From positions 12,728,206-12,792,205 of the forward strand of contig WMCF01000018.1 in the NCBI GenBank assembly GCA_009792885.1: DNA of 64,000 nt. The letters are read 5' to 3'. This document shows, one piece after another, positions 27,401 to 39,400 of the stretch. Origin of the DNA: Eremophila alpestris peregrina (Eukaryota > Chordata > Aves > Passeriformes > Alaudidae). Both the position numbers and the translations under genes were made by a program. Each line of letters starts with the position of its first letter. The stretch's first letter is position 1. The notes under the pieces were generated by a model. That model had not been told where the DNA came from, did not search any database, and saw only the letters and a program-made list of their open reading frames with translations.

Positions 27401-30400
27401 AAACGTCCACACAGGGACGATGAAAAGGAGTGAAATTGATAATTCTGTGCAGATATACACCAGAGAGAGTCGATGTTTGTGCATACCCTGAAATAAAGAG
27501 GGCTTGTGAGGAAGGAAGGCAGTAGATCGTGATCTGGTTCTGTCACCATATTGAAGTACCTCACATTTGGACTGTGGATCATATCCAGCATCTTCCATGT
27601 TCTATTTTTGCTGTTTCAACCTATTCTGGCATCATTCCATCAAATTCCTCATCCAGATCTTTATTCCAGAACATCTTCAAGCACTTTCCCTTTAGTAGGT
27701 GAGGAACAATGAGGTTGAGGAAGGATTTTCAGCCTGTTTCTGGAGGTAATACCTCATGGATCTGCAGCAGGGATTGAGATTTATTCTAATATCAGTCTCC
27801 CATTTTTTTGGAATAACCCTTTAGACAGCTGGTACCTCCATCATCACAAAAAAAAATGGAAGATCCCAAAAATTTGGCTACTGACTTTGAGCAAGATTTC
27901 TTTTTTTATCTGTTTTGTTAAATGTTTAGGTTCAGTTGCTTTTCATGACTATTTTTGTTAGAAAAATCTACCTCTGGTTCTACTTCCCAGACACTGTGGT
28001 GGTGGTTCTGCAAAGCACTTAAGCCTGAATTTGATTTTGAAAGCCCTGGGGATGGGCTTAAATTCAAAGATTAATCATCCATTGCTACCACTGTGCATTC
28101 ATTATTAAATGTCCCTCTGGAGAAGTTTGCTGGGAGCTACGACAGGACCATGGCAGAAGAGAGCACTGCAGGGGAGCTGAGGCTTAATTAATGCAGTGTA
28201 GCCACTGAGGAATGTAAGATTTGTTTGGAAATAAATCAAACAATCATTTGTATCATTTGCCATGCATTAGCAATGCTTTACTCCCATTAAAAAAAAATAA
28301 TTCGACTTCCTCTCTAAGCAACCTGGTCATTGTGTGCTAAAGCCTTTACCTTTAGGCTGCCAAAAACTTGGAAAGCTGTTGCTAATTCCTGACAATTTTC
28401 CTGGAGTGGCCAAGTGCTTCAGTGGTTATGAATTTCCATTTTATCCACCTGTGTGTGCTGTCATTCATCACCAGCCTCATCCTCCCCAGCCTTCCCTCAT
28501 GCCTGGAGCTCCCCTCAGAGCTGCCTGCATGCTGCTGATCCCATCCCAGCCCAAAAACACACCAGGCTCTGGGAGAGCCAGCACTCCATCTGATGCTTTC
28601 AGTAGAAACTCCTCGTTATGGCTGAATATACTGGGGGTCTGATTCATCAAAATGTCTAAGCAGCTGAGGTAGGAATTCAGAAAAGAAATAGAAGACACCT
28701 CTTTAATGATAATTTTAATTCTATTATTATTTTGGGTTATTTTTTCTAAGAAACTTTCATACTTCCTCCCAAAAGTCATCACAACCATTAGTTACTTTTT
28801 TAGAGTGATGAGTGCCAAAGACGTAAGGCTTTTTTCTAGAAACATGCCTGGTTTCAGTTAATCTTGGTCAGTCCTGAATAATCCTGCATCGAACTGAAGC
28901 AAGATCAGTAATGCAAATGAAATAGATTTTTATCTGAGGGAGAAGTTCTGAGATCCCCAGGTGGTGGGGAAGCATAAAAGCTATTGATTGTGTTCTTAGA
29001 GTCATTAAGACAGCTGTTAACGTAGTTCAGGCAGGTTTCTCACCCCAGCTGGTGAAATAAATAGCAGCAATGTGCCAGGATTAGAGACAGAAAATGGTTT
29101 GGGTCGGAAGGGGCATTAAAATCAGTCAGTTCCACCCCTGCCATGGATAGGGACACCTTCCACTATCCCAGGTTGCTCCAAGCCCTGTCCAGCCTGGCTT
29201 TGAACATTTCCAGGGATCCAGGGGCAGCCACAGCTTCTCTGGACACCCTGTGTCAGGGCCTCAGCACCCTCAGAGTAAATAAATTCTTCCTAATATCCAA
29301 TCTAAGCCTACTGTTTTTCCATTTAAAGCCATTCCCCCTTGTGACATCTCCTATTTAATCTCAGAGAACAAACAGCCATGTCTTGAATTGGTGACTGTAT
29401 TTCCCACCCAGTTATAAATTAATTACTAGATTATTCCAAACAGAAAGAACCCCTGATTTTTTAACAACCCACAACTGCAGTTTGTAAAGTTTTTGAAGAA
29501 GTAGGAGATTCCTTAGGGATGGTTTCCCCACATGCTGAGAGCACCACATCAGGAGTCCATGAATTAAAGGGGATCTCACAGTCCTGGGGGCTGCAAACAC
29601 AAATTCACAACCCTGCAGTGGCTGGTTCAGCACCCAGAGCAGCACAACATTATTTGAATGGATTTATCATCTATCAGCTTCTCCCCTGGAATTTTAGGGA
29701 ATGGATAATAAACTGATCTGGCAAGACTTCACTCTTTTTACCATCAAAAATCCAGCCAACAGGTAGCCTGGTGTATCAGAATCTGGTTTCAAACATCCTG
29801 GTTTTGGTCAAGTTGCTGTAGAGAGAGTAGATCAAACCCCCCAGGAAAAAACCTCCATATTTCTACAGAAATGCCTACACAAAGCTTAAACCCACACTGT
29901 TATTTCCACAGGCACTGTTGCATTGCTGAAATATTCACTCTAGAGAGAAAATCATCAGCATCACCACCACAGAACACCACCATATTTCGTGGGTGCATGA
30001 CGTAGATGCATGCTGGAATAACCCTTAAGATTAAAAAGACCCCCACATTTCCATCAAATCTTTGTTTCTTCATTCATTTTCAAGGATCAAGCACATATAA
30101 TTAAAAAAAAAAATCTTTTTATTTTAATATGATTTCCAGTTTATCATGACTGGTATAATTTGGGAGGGGGAAGCTTGTTTCTGCTTTTGCTTTGACAGAT
30201 TCTTCATAATTTTTGTCTCACATGTTGAAAGCTCAATGAAAAGAAAACAAAGCCCACATATCTATCTAGCTAATTCAGGCCTATGCCCTTCCTCCAATCA
30301 GCATCTTGCTGGAAAGAAAGGAGAATCATGGCATATACCATAGGTAGGTATGATTTTACCTATCCCACCTCGAGGGTTTAGGGCAGCAAAAGCAATGTTG

Positions 30401-33400
30401 TGGCCCAGATGTTTTGGTAAACAACACTCCTCCAAAAATTCACCTCCAAAGCCACTGGACATGCAGTGATTCATTCTGCTCCCGCTTTGTCTTGCGGCAA
30501 GTGCTCAGACTGCCAGAGGTGACAATTACTGACAGGCTCTTGGTGCCAAGAGGCTCGAGTTTTGGCAAGCAGATGGCAGGTGCTGGGGGGACAGGGTGTT
30601 CTGTAGGAGGGCACTGCGATTTCTGACCCCCAGGTGGGTGCTGGGACCCCCAACGACCCAGCAGCCAAAGGAACTCATGTCCTTGGGTTAATCCTCTCCT
30701 ACCACAGGAAAATACACTGCAGAACACAGATGGTGGTCATTTGATGTCAGTGCATGATCAGCAGGGACCTCGTGCTCATTTCTCAGGAATGCCAGGGTGC
30801 TGCTTTGATTGACACTAATTCTTGGTGGAGTTATTTAAAGTTCTAGAAAAAAATGTGCTCATTCACTACTATACTTCTCATGTGCATTGCCCAAGGCAAA
30901 TTATTATTTTGGGTGCTGGTTGGATTTTGTTGTTGTTGTTGTTGATTTTTTTTTTTTTTTACTTTAGAATTTTTTTGGGTGGAAAGGATGGGGCTGTTCA
31001 TTTGTGCCAGTCTTTTCAGGTAGGGATTGGGAAAAACCTGAGTGCACTCATTAAGAATCTAAGATCATGCAGGCTATGTAACATAATTAGCAGGAGTGTA
31101 ATTAACTGGGATTTATTTATTTTCAGATAAAATAATCAAAAGCCCTATTCTGCTTTGATTAGCTGTCTGTGGTTTTAACTGCTGTCAAATCAAACAGCAC
31201 AGAATCTTTAGTGTGTGCATCATGTTCCTGGGAGCTGTTATTGCTGCTGAATTATTGAGGGTGAAGTGCACCTGAATCCCTCAGGTGCCCGTGGCAATGA
31301 CAGGAAGATGAATTTTTGGTTGTCAAATCTACTTTCCAACCTAAACACTGTCCTGTCATCCAGTGCATCCTTTGCATTCCTACATAAATGATGAGATTAA
31401 GACCTAAAACTATTTCTGCCTTGCAAGGGGTTTTGTTATTTCATGGGCCACCTGCCAGAGGAATATTCCAGAAGAGCAAATCAATATTTATAAAGGGAAT
31501 TCCATTCCATTTCCAATGACACACAAGCACCTGAGCAGAGCTTTGGTGGCATCTGATTTTGAAATCACAAATCAAAAATCCTATTTCTTGTTGTTACAAC
31601 ATCACCTGTGATGAATGCAACATTAAAAAGGGTTCTGCTTCTATAATTTGGAAATGTTTAGAAGGTGGATTTCAGGGTGCAAGGCCTTGGCCTGTGCAGG
31701 TGGTGTCTGTGTGCTGGAGGCTGACTCCAGTCCTCCTTCCTTTTGCAGTAGTATCGAAAACTACTCTGACTTTGTCTTCAAACACTATTTCTGTGGCTGT
31801 AAGGCATTTTTATGGGAAATTTTATGGTTTAAATGGATATGCAGACAGAGAAAAGGATACAATGATGATTTTTGTGGTTGATTAATTAATGAGATTTTGA
31901 AATCTGCCTAGGTTTCATGTCTAAGAATTCCCCAATGATGACTTAAAATTTCTCTTTGGCTCCAAGAACAAAGTTTTGTCCACAAGTTTCATCCTAAAAG
32001 AGCAAAGCACAGACATTTCCCCCCCATCTGTCACAAGAGCAAGCCATGAACTGAAAAAAGCCCAATTTTGCATTAGAAGAGATGACACTAAAACCTGCTC
32101 CTGCCCTTGAAAGATCAAGCAGCTGTGCAGGTTAATGAGAGAGAGAACGATGCCAGGTTTTATCCAACACTACAATTCTCTTTATAGAAATTATTTATAT
32201 ATATATATATTTAAGAAAACACAGTAAAGCTTGCTGCCCTCTCAACAGTTCTATCAAGGGCTGGATCAGCCCTAAGAGCCCTGTTTCCAGAGTTCAGGGC
32301 ACAAAAAAAAGGCTAAACATTGTTTTATCAGCTCCCATTGAAATGTTAGCAGCATGTATCTGGAAATTTCAGATCCAAACACCTTTCAAAGGCAGTACCA
32401 AAGCCCTCATGGCTTGATTGCCATAACTGGAATGGATCAGAGCTCAGAGCACCCTGAGGCTCAACCCAGAGGGATTTGTACATAAGTGTTTGTGTCTGTA
32501 GGGTGCCTGTGTAAAACAGGACTCTGCCCACACATGTGCTGTCTGAAACACTTCAGATATCTAAAACTGTTCCATCCTTTCTGCTTAAAAGGCCATAAAT
32601 ACTTCAGCAATGTGCACCATGCAAAGCTTTATATTGTAAAGGGAGAGTGGCTGCACTTCGCTAAATTTGCTGTAACCTTGTAAATTTTACCACACACTGG
32701 AGCTTCCTGATTAGCCAAAATAAGGCAGCTTCTGGAAAGAAAATGCAGAACAGATCTCAAATGTGCCTCTGAAGTCCCTGCACTTGGCCAGAGGGAATAA
32801 CCTAATTTTGATGTGTATTGATATGCCTCAGTTGTCATGGAGATCAGCAGGACAGGGAACGTCCAGTGCCCAAGGCCACTGGTCCTTTTGAATTAGCCAC
32901 AGCTTTGGGTGCAGTGTCTTTTATCAGAGCAGCTTGCTGAGATCCTGGGAAAGACAATGGCTTTGTAGAATCAGAAAAAATTTTCAGAAGTTTCATATTG
33001 AGCATTAAATTAGACCATTCTGGCTGTTTGTCCTTTCCCTCATGCATTGCTCATGTCTGACTTTGCTGGTTTGAGGGCACTGTTAGACTGTAAGGGATAG
33101 ATCTGAATTTTTCTTTGTCCCCAAATCAATTTGCACCTCTGATTCTTTGAATCAGTTACTTAATGTAGAGATGAAGGTGGAGCTGAAGCAACTGGCCTTG
33201 CAGCAGTTGATGTGAGACTGCAGGGAATGGGGAATAATTCTGACATCTCTGCTCCTGAATGTGCTTTCAATTTACACCAAGGCTTGATCCCCACCAGCAG
33301 CCATGGTCTTCCTCTTAGTTTTTCCCACCATTCACACTTTTGCCTCTATCATATGAGGACAACAGGAGTTTACTTTGCCCTCAGTGTCTCTGTGTCTCCT

Positions 33401-36400
33401 TGCCAATGATTTATTGTGCCCCACTTCAGCAGCTGGCATTGTTTCACATCCACTGGGGTTAGTTTTACATCTGGAGAATTTTTAGGATGTACTCCAAGCA
33501 AGCACACAGCCTGAGGCTGGGAGGGGACAAAGAACACAGTGCAGGAGGATATTTGAACTGAAAAGAGAAATTTCTTGTGAGGATCTTGTGACTAAATCTG
33601 TGTGTCAAAGGAACTGTGTGGTGCAAAGCAGGTAATGAGTTTTCTAACAAACTCTGCCTGCCTTGGAGTGGAAAAGAACATCTTCAAAGGCCACCAGGCT
33701 ACAGTGGTTTAATACAGAATTAAGTCTCAATGAAGGTTGTTTAAACAAAGGCAAACTACCTCAAGATAGGACCAATCCAATCCATGTGTGAGGTTCATAT
33801 CACCGCCTTAGTCCCACCTGTATCATTACTGAGGCATTTCCAAACTGTCATTCCTCTTTATATTTCCAATGGAAACACTGGAGGTGTTCAGCTGATTCAA
33901 TGTCTGCAAGCCCAGGCTTTTTTAACAAAGGCAGTGCTTCCTTTTTTTCATGAAGGAGAGTTGTAGAGATGGGTTGTACCATGGATCTGCAGGGATATTG
34001 TATAACATGTGAGGCAGGTGAGTCAAAACAGTGTAACTGAAGCTTCAGAGCTGCAAATTACATAAACCCGGAGTAGTTATACTGATACTGAGCTCTGCCA
34101 GCTGACAGGCACCAAAACCTGTCTGTAATGCTTGAAAATCCACTTCTTGTATCAGGCTGGGACAGTAAACACTCTGTGGGCTTTGCTTGTTTGCTTTCTT
34201 TTGAGGACAGTGAGTTAAATCCCATTCTCAGGTGTTTATGCCTGGATTTGGAGATGCACATTCTTCATTTCAAACAGTGAAGTATTCCAAATCTTAACTT
34301 ATATAAGAATCTCATTTGGCCTGGTACGTTTTTTCTCCTTGAACATTCTACTGTCTGCTGCACCTCAGTTATGTTACTGCACCTCCAGCAGAGTTATTCC
34401 ACAGTGCAGGACTCGGATCTGAGCTCTGGAGTCAGAGAGAATAACCCAGCTTGGTAAAACAGGAGCTCCAGAATTAACACAGGGGAAGAATCAGGACACA
34501 GAACCTTGAAGCTTCAGTTCACTTAAAGACTGTTTTTGTTGGAAGAATTCTGCCCTCTGCTACCAGCTTTATTCTCTAGAGCACAGGCAAATGTGCAAAT
34601 TAAATAGGCTTAATCTCTTCATTATTTAACTCCTAGTTTAGCAATGGTGTGCTCCTTCCTTTTATGTCCACCCTGTAGAAGTTAGAAAAGCCAAGAAAGG
34701 ATTTTTGGCTCTCTTTGACCATTCTGTTTCACCTTCAAACCTCAGATCTACTCAAGGGTCAAGTTTACTGGACAACAAATCCCAGTCCAAATTCACATTT
34801 GTTAAACATTAATTTTTAACCACAGCATTAATCTGCAAGCACTCATTCAGCTTCAGCTTCTTATTTTGGTGACATTAGCAAGGAAAAGTAGAACTCCAGG
34901 TAACAAGACTAAGAATTTGGGTTTTTCATTAAAGGCTGGAGATACCGTTTCCTTTTTTGTTGTTGTTGTTTTTATTTTATTTTATTTTTTCCATGTAGAG
35001 CACAATATTTGTTGTACATTTAGCAAAACAGCAGGGGATCTACCTGGTTTAATAAAACAATCCTACTGGGCTCCTTCCACAGTCAGTAGAGACCCACCCA
35101 GTCCAGAGAATAAAATCCATTAGTACAGCTTATTTCACTTCAAACAAGTTTAAAACAGGTGAGGTGAATCTCACTTTATGGCCTGTTTCTCACCAGTGCC
35201 TGCCAAGCTGGCTTGAGGTGACAAGGAAAAAGGCACACAGCTCTTTTGTTAACCCCCGAAATTAGAGGAGATACAACTAAAAAGAAGTTGAGAAGCTCCT
35301 GTGCTTACCCTGTGTCTGGAGGTGAGGGGTGAAGGACTCTGCCTGCACATGGTGGGTCAGAGCTGCAGCCACTGCATGGGGTGGAACTGTAGAATCTGTT
35401 TGTTGCTCACAGAGCAAGTCCTGTTTCCCAAACTTTTCCATCTGATCTGTAAGGGCACTGGGGTTTGTAAATGTAGTTGGTGCTTTCAAGGGAAGCAAGT
35501 GCAGCTTCAGGGAATCTCAGCCACTGAGCAGCAAGGAAAAGGCGTCTCCCCACCTGGAGAAGCATCAGCTGAGGGGAAGGGGGTGTGTGATATAAATAAT
35601 ACATTATATAGACCCACTTTTCAGTTTTCTCCTCTCTCTCCCATACAACCTCTCTACTTCCACTTTGGTTAACTTCCTACCGTATTTTCAGTGCTTTATT
35701 TCATTGATTTGTTTCTGCATTCCTTCTCCTGCTGCTTCCAATCCTGCTCATGGTGAGGTGGAATCACTCGAGCAGGGTGCACAAAGATTCAGTTCCAATT
35801 TGCATGAAGCAAGTTCTTTCTATACTGTGTTTCCCCAAGGATTCCCCTTCAGCACATTCAGAGACAAGGCACAAACCTCATCATCCCCTGCGTGCTGGGA
35901 GCGACCTAAATTCAGAACCCTGACCATTTCCATGATGGATAACGCAGCATAACGCCCTTCCCCTGGATCAGCATGCTCGTTTCACTCCTCTAGAGCACCT
36001 CTGAGACATCCAGAATTGAATTACAACTCCTTTTGCCTCAGATTTGTGTTCCCCCTCATCTGCATTGAGACGTCCAGGCGCTCGGTCTGATGCGGTGGCC
36101 TTCAGCCACGTCATCCGTCGCTCATTTCACCCCGGGAGTGTTTAACTTTCTCTTTCCCCTTCCACCCTAGCACCCTCCCTCTTCCTCCCAGATGCAGCTG
36201 CAGTCCCTGCCCAGGACACTTGCGGTGAGACTCAGCTTGTTTGCCTTTAGCTGTCTAAAGTCTCGTGCTCGATCTCTGAGCAAGTCCGGTCGTCGTCTAT
36301 GGTCACTCGGGGAGAGCCCAGGGCACCTCCATCACACAGAGCATCCCCCCGTGGCTTAGGTGTCTCTGTCACACAGGCCAGCTCAGCCTGGGAGTCCCTG

Positions 36401-39400
36401 GTCTCTCCCTGACTGAGTCCAAGGTGGTAGTTCAGTTTGGAATCTGTCTCAGAGTTAGATGTGAGCGGTCCCGTTCTCTGTGTGCCTACAGAGGTCCGAG
36501 GATCCTGCCCTGATTCGTGCCGTGTTTTCATAGCCATGATCTCATTTCTGTTCATTTTCTTCTATTTGTCTATTCATTTCCCCCTTCATATCTTTTTCTT
36601 CTGGTTTCTGCATCCTCTGTCTCTTCTCTCTTTCTCCCTTTCCTTCCACCAAAGATCTCTACTTTGATAATAGATAAAGTTAAAAGAGAAAGGAAAGAAA
36701 ACATCTATAAATTCTGTACTCTAAAGATCTGGGACACTTTACACCATCTAAGATCAGAGAGGTGACTCTACTGAAATTAGAAATGGCAGAAAATAAGTGC
36801 TAACAGCACTAAAATATTAAGGTTTTCCTAAGAAGTGTTTCCCATCACAAACTCATGTATCCGTGTCCCCTCACTGAGTGGGGAGCAGCAGTGAATCCGT
36901 AGATAATATTTTCAAAATCAAGTCTGTTTTTTTCAATAATTCTAGTAAATACCAAGTGCTGTCATGTTAGGTCATTTCACAAGGAAAATCTATAAAAAAA
37001 TCAGTCCCTGCCAAATAAAACAGGGCATAAGGACTAAAGGAAACATGGATGCGAATTTATTTCTGTATTGTCATGGCAACATTAAATATATCATTGAAGA
37101 CCACAAACTTCTACAGGAACCCACTGCTAAGACTTTTCAAAGTGATTACTGATTTTCAGATGTTTCCTTTTCAGGTTCTGTACCTTAATATGCCTCATAA
37201 TTCTTTTCAACACAGGCTGAGCAGCCCTCTTGTGGTAAAAATTGGTCTGAGAAACATGGTTGAGATCAAGTGATCAAAACAGTGAGTGGTGCTCAAAATC
37301 CATAGTCACTTCTGAAAGCCTCAGTCGCAATAAAGTGGAACTATCCCTAAAACCTCCTTGCTCATTTTTGATCAGTCTAAGTGGACAATTAATGCCCAAC
37401 TCAGCTCTGTGAAAAGTAGGTGGTGCAAAAATCCAGCACAGAAATTAGAGTGTAAAAGGAGCAGTCATTTTCATGTTTACTTCCTCAGCAACATCCAAGA
37501 AATGAAATTCATTTTATGAGTTGAAACACAGTTGCTATTTCTATTTGCTGGATGTGTGCATGCTACAAGACTGTGTTCTTTCCTGCTCTTATAATGTAAT
37601 ATTTAATAACAGCACAGTTATCAGGCTTTAATTATCTGAAAGGAAGCAAAACATCACTCCAGTAATGGGGATTGACTTAAAGGAGTTAAAAGTAGGGAGA
37701 ACTTTAGTATGTTTTCAATTCATTCTGGTTTTCAATTCAGGTTATAAACTCCATGAGTTTTGAACACAGATCTTCAGCTGTGTAACAGAAACAGAGTTAG
37801 GTTTGTTTGAACAAATGTAAATGTTTGCCTTGAAGGCAATTGCTTTAAAAATCTACATATTATCATTTATATTAATGGAGATTTAGTCAGGGTGCTCAGT
37901 GGTGTTTGGTGTTCATCTGTCCTAGAGTGGACATCTAAAACAGGTCAGATGTACCTGGCCAATAAATGTGTTTTTCTATCTCAGCTGTTTATTCTCAGGG
38001 TCCATTTTACTGTAAACATCCAACCTCTCCTGAGGTGAATCCCACCAAAACAACCACGGGTTGAAAACAAAACAAAAATTCTTCCTTCAAAAGTTGACAA
38101 GATATCATTATTTTCAATTTTCACATTTTTCAGCCCAGATATAAAATCTCTTATAGGATCCCTCCAAATGCCTTTCCATGTTTCAGATCACCCTTCTTAT
38201 GATTGGTTTAAATTAGCCTCTCCTGGAAAAGGAACCATTTTATTCTCTGCAGCAGCTGTTCCTAGAATCCGACATGCAGGGATCAAGGTCCTGCTCCACA
38301 GGGTATGAGCCTGCTGCTTTGGTGAGCACACTGCCTTAGTGTGCGTGATGAAAAATGAGTGGTACCTCCAAAATTTCCAGCCAGAGTGCAGATCCCTCCC
38401 CATCACCACAGAAGATGGAAAAAGCGCTTTGGTGTCCTTGCTAGAACTCTTTGTTAAAAAGAAGCGATCCACACTACAGTGAAAATGAGCAACACCTGAT
38501 CCAATTCACCTTAGATTGGCCCCCACCCTACGAGTTTGTGTTACTCTCTGATTGTTCTCCATGAGCATGCAGTCGACTTCCATTTGGTATATTGTTCTGT
38601 GACCCTCTGTGCGAAACCAGGCCACGCAGGCCGTGTGTGTTCCGGACGCGTTGGCGCTGCCTCCAGGGTGTTTGGAGTTTTGGTTTGTCCGTGAGTCAGC
38701 CCATCCCGACGGCCAGCAGCAGCCAGGGCACACTTTTAATTTCCTTTGGTTTTGTTGATTTCTGCTTCAGCCAAGCAGCTGGCTCGTGCTGTGGCTCCAT
38801 CGTGTCGTGTCCGCTTCCCATCGTTGTGGCGTGTCTCATGAAATTGTGTTGAAAGTGACCTACCTTGGCCTGTTCACGATATGCTGAAAAAAATGCTAAT
38901 CTTGTCATATTTAGCAGCTGCGTTCAGAAATGCTACTGTAAGCCTAAGAGGGCTAACCAGCACTCTTGCAAGATGTCAGAACTATCCACCATTACCCTGT
39001 AAGTGTACGCACTCCCGTGACATTACTGTGTGTGTGTGACGCATGTTGCAGTTAAACGAGCGGATGAGAGCAGAGGGGAAGCAGCCAGGGAGCAAAGCAT
39101 TCATTTAGTTCTTGTTGCATGTAGAATATTTTTTTTGTTGTTCTTGTTCTGTGCTTCTGCTGATGCGCCACGATCTAGGGTTTTTAAGGTTGTTTAAATT
39201 TTTCTTCTTTCTCTCTCTTTCTTTTTTTCCTTTTTTTTTTTTTTTTTTTTTTTGGCTGATGCTAATTGTGGTTTTGGGTAGTGTCTATACAGAATTAATA
39301 TTTATTGTACAGCAAAGAGGTTTCATACTGAGAGAAAATGTTTCAGCTGAAAGTTTCCTAGAAAAGCTGGGTGAGATTGAGTCAATCAGATCCTCAGTGG

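Larger units (their letters stand above)
25666..38914 (+). other. Long ADCYAP1R1 intron upstream of the hop exon
   Basis: 13 kb between the TM5 exon and hop. It contains one CR1 fragment (29085-29362), an antisense open stretch at 26761-27598, a CpG-rich antisense open frame at 36247-36555, and simple T/G runs near 30930-30960 and 34960-34990. I did not find the hip cassette here. The rest is unique-looking intron. Confidence 0.6.
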
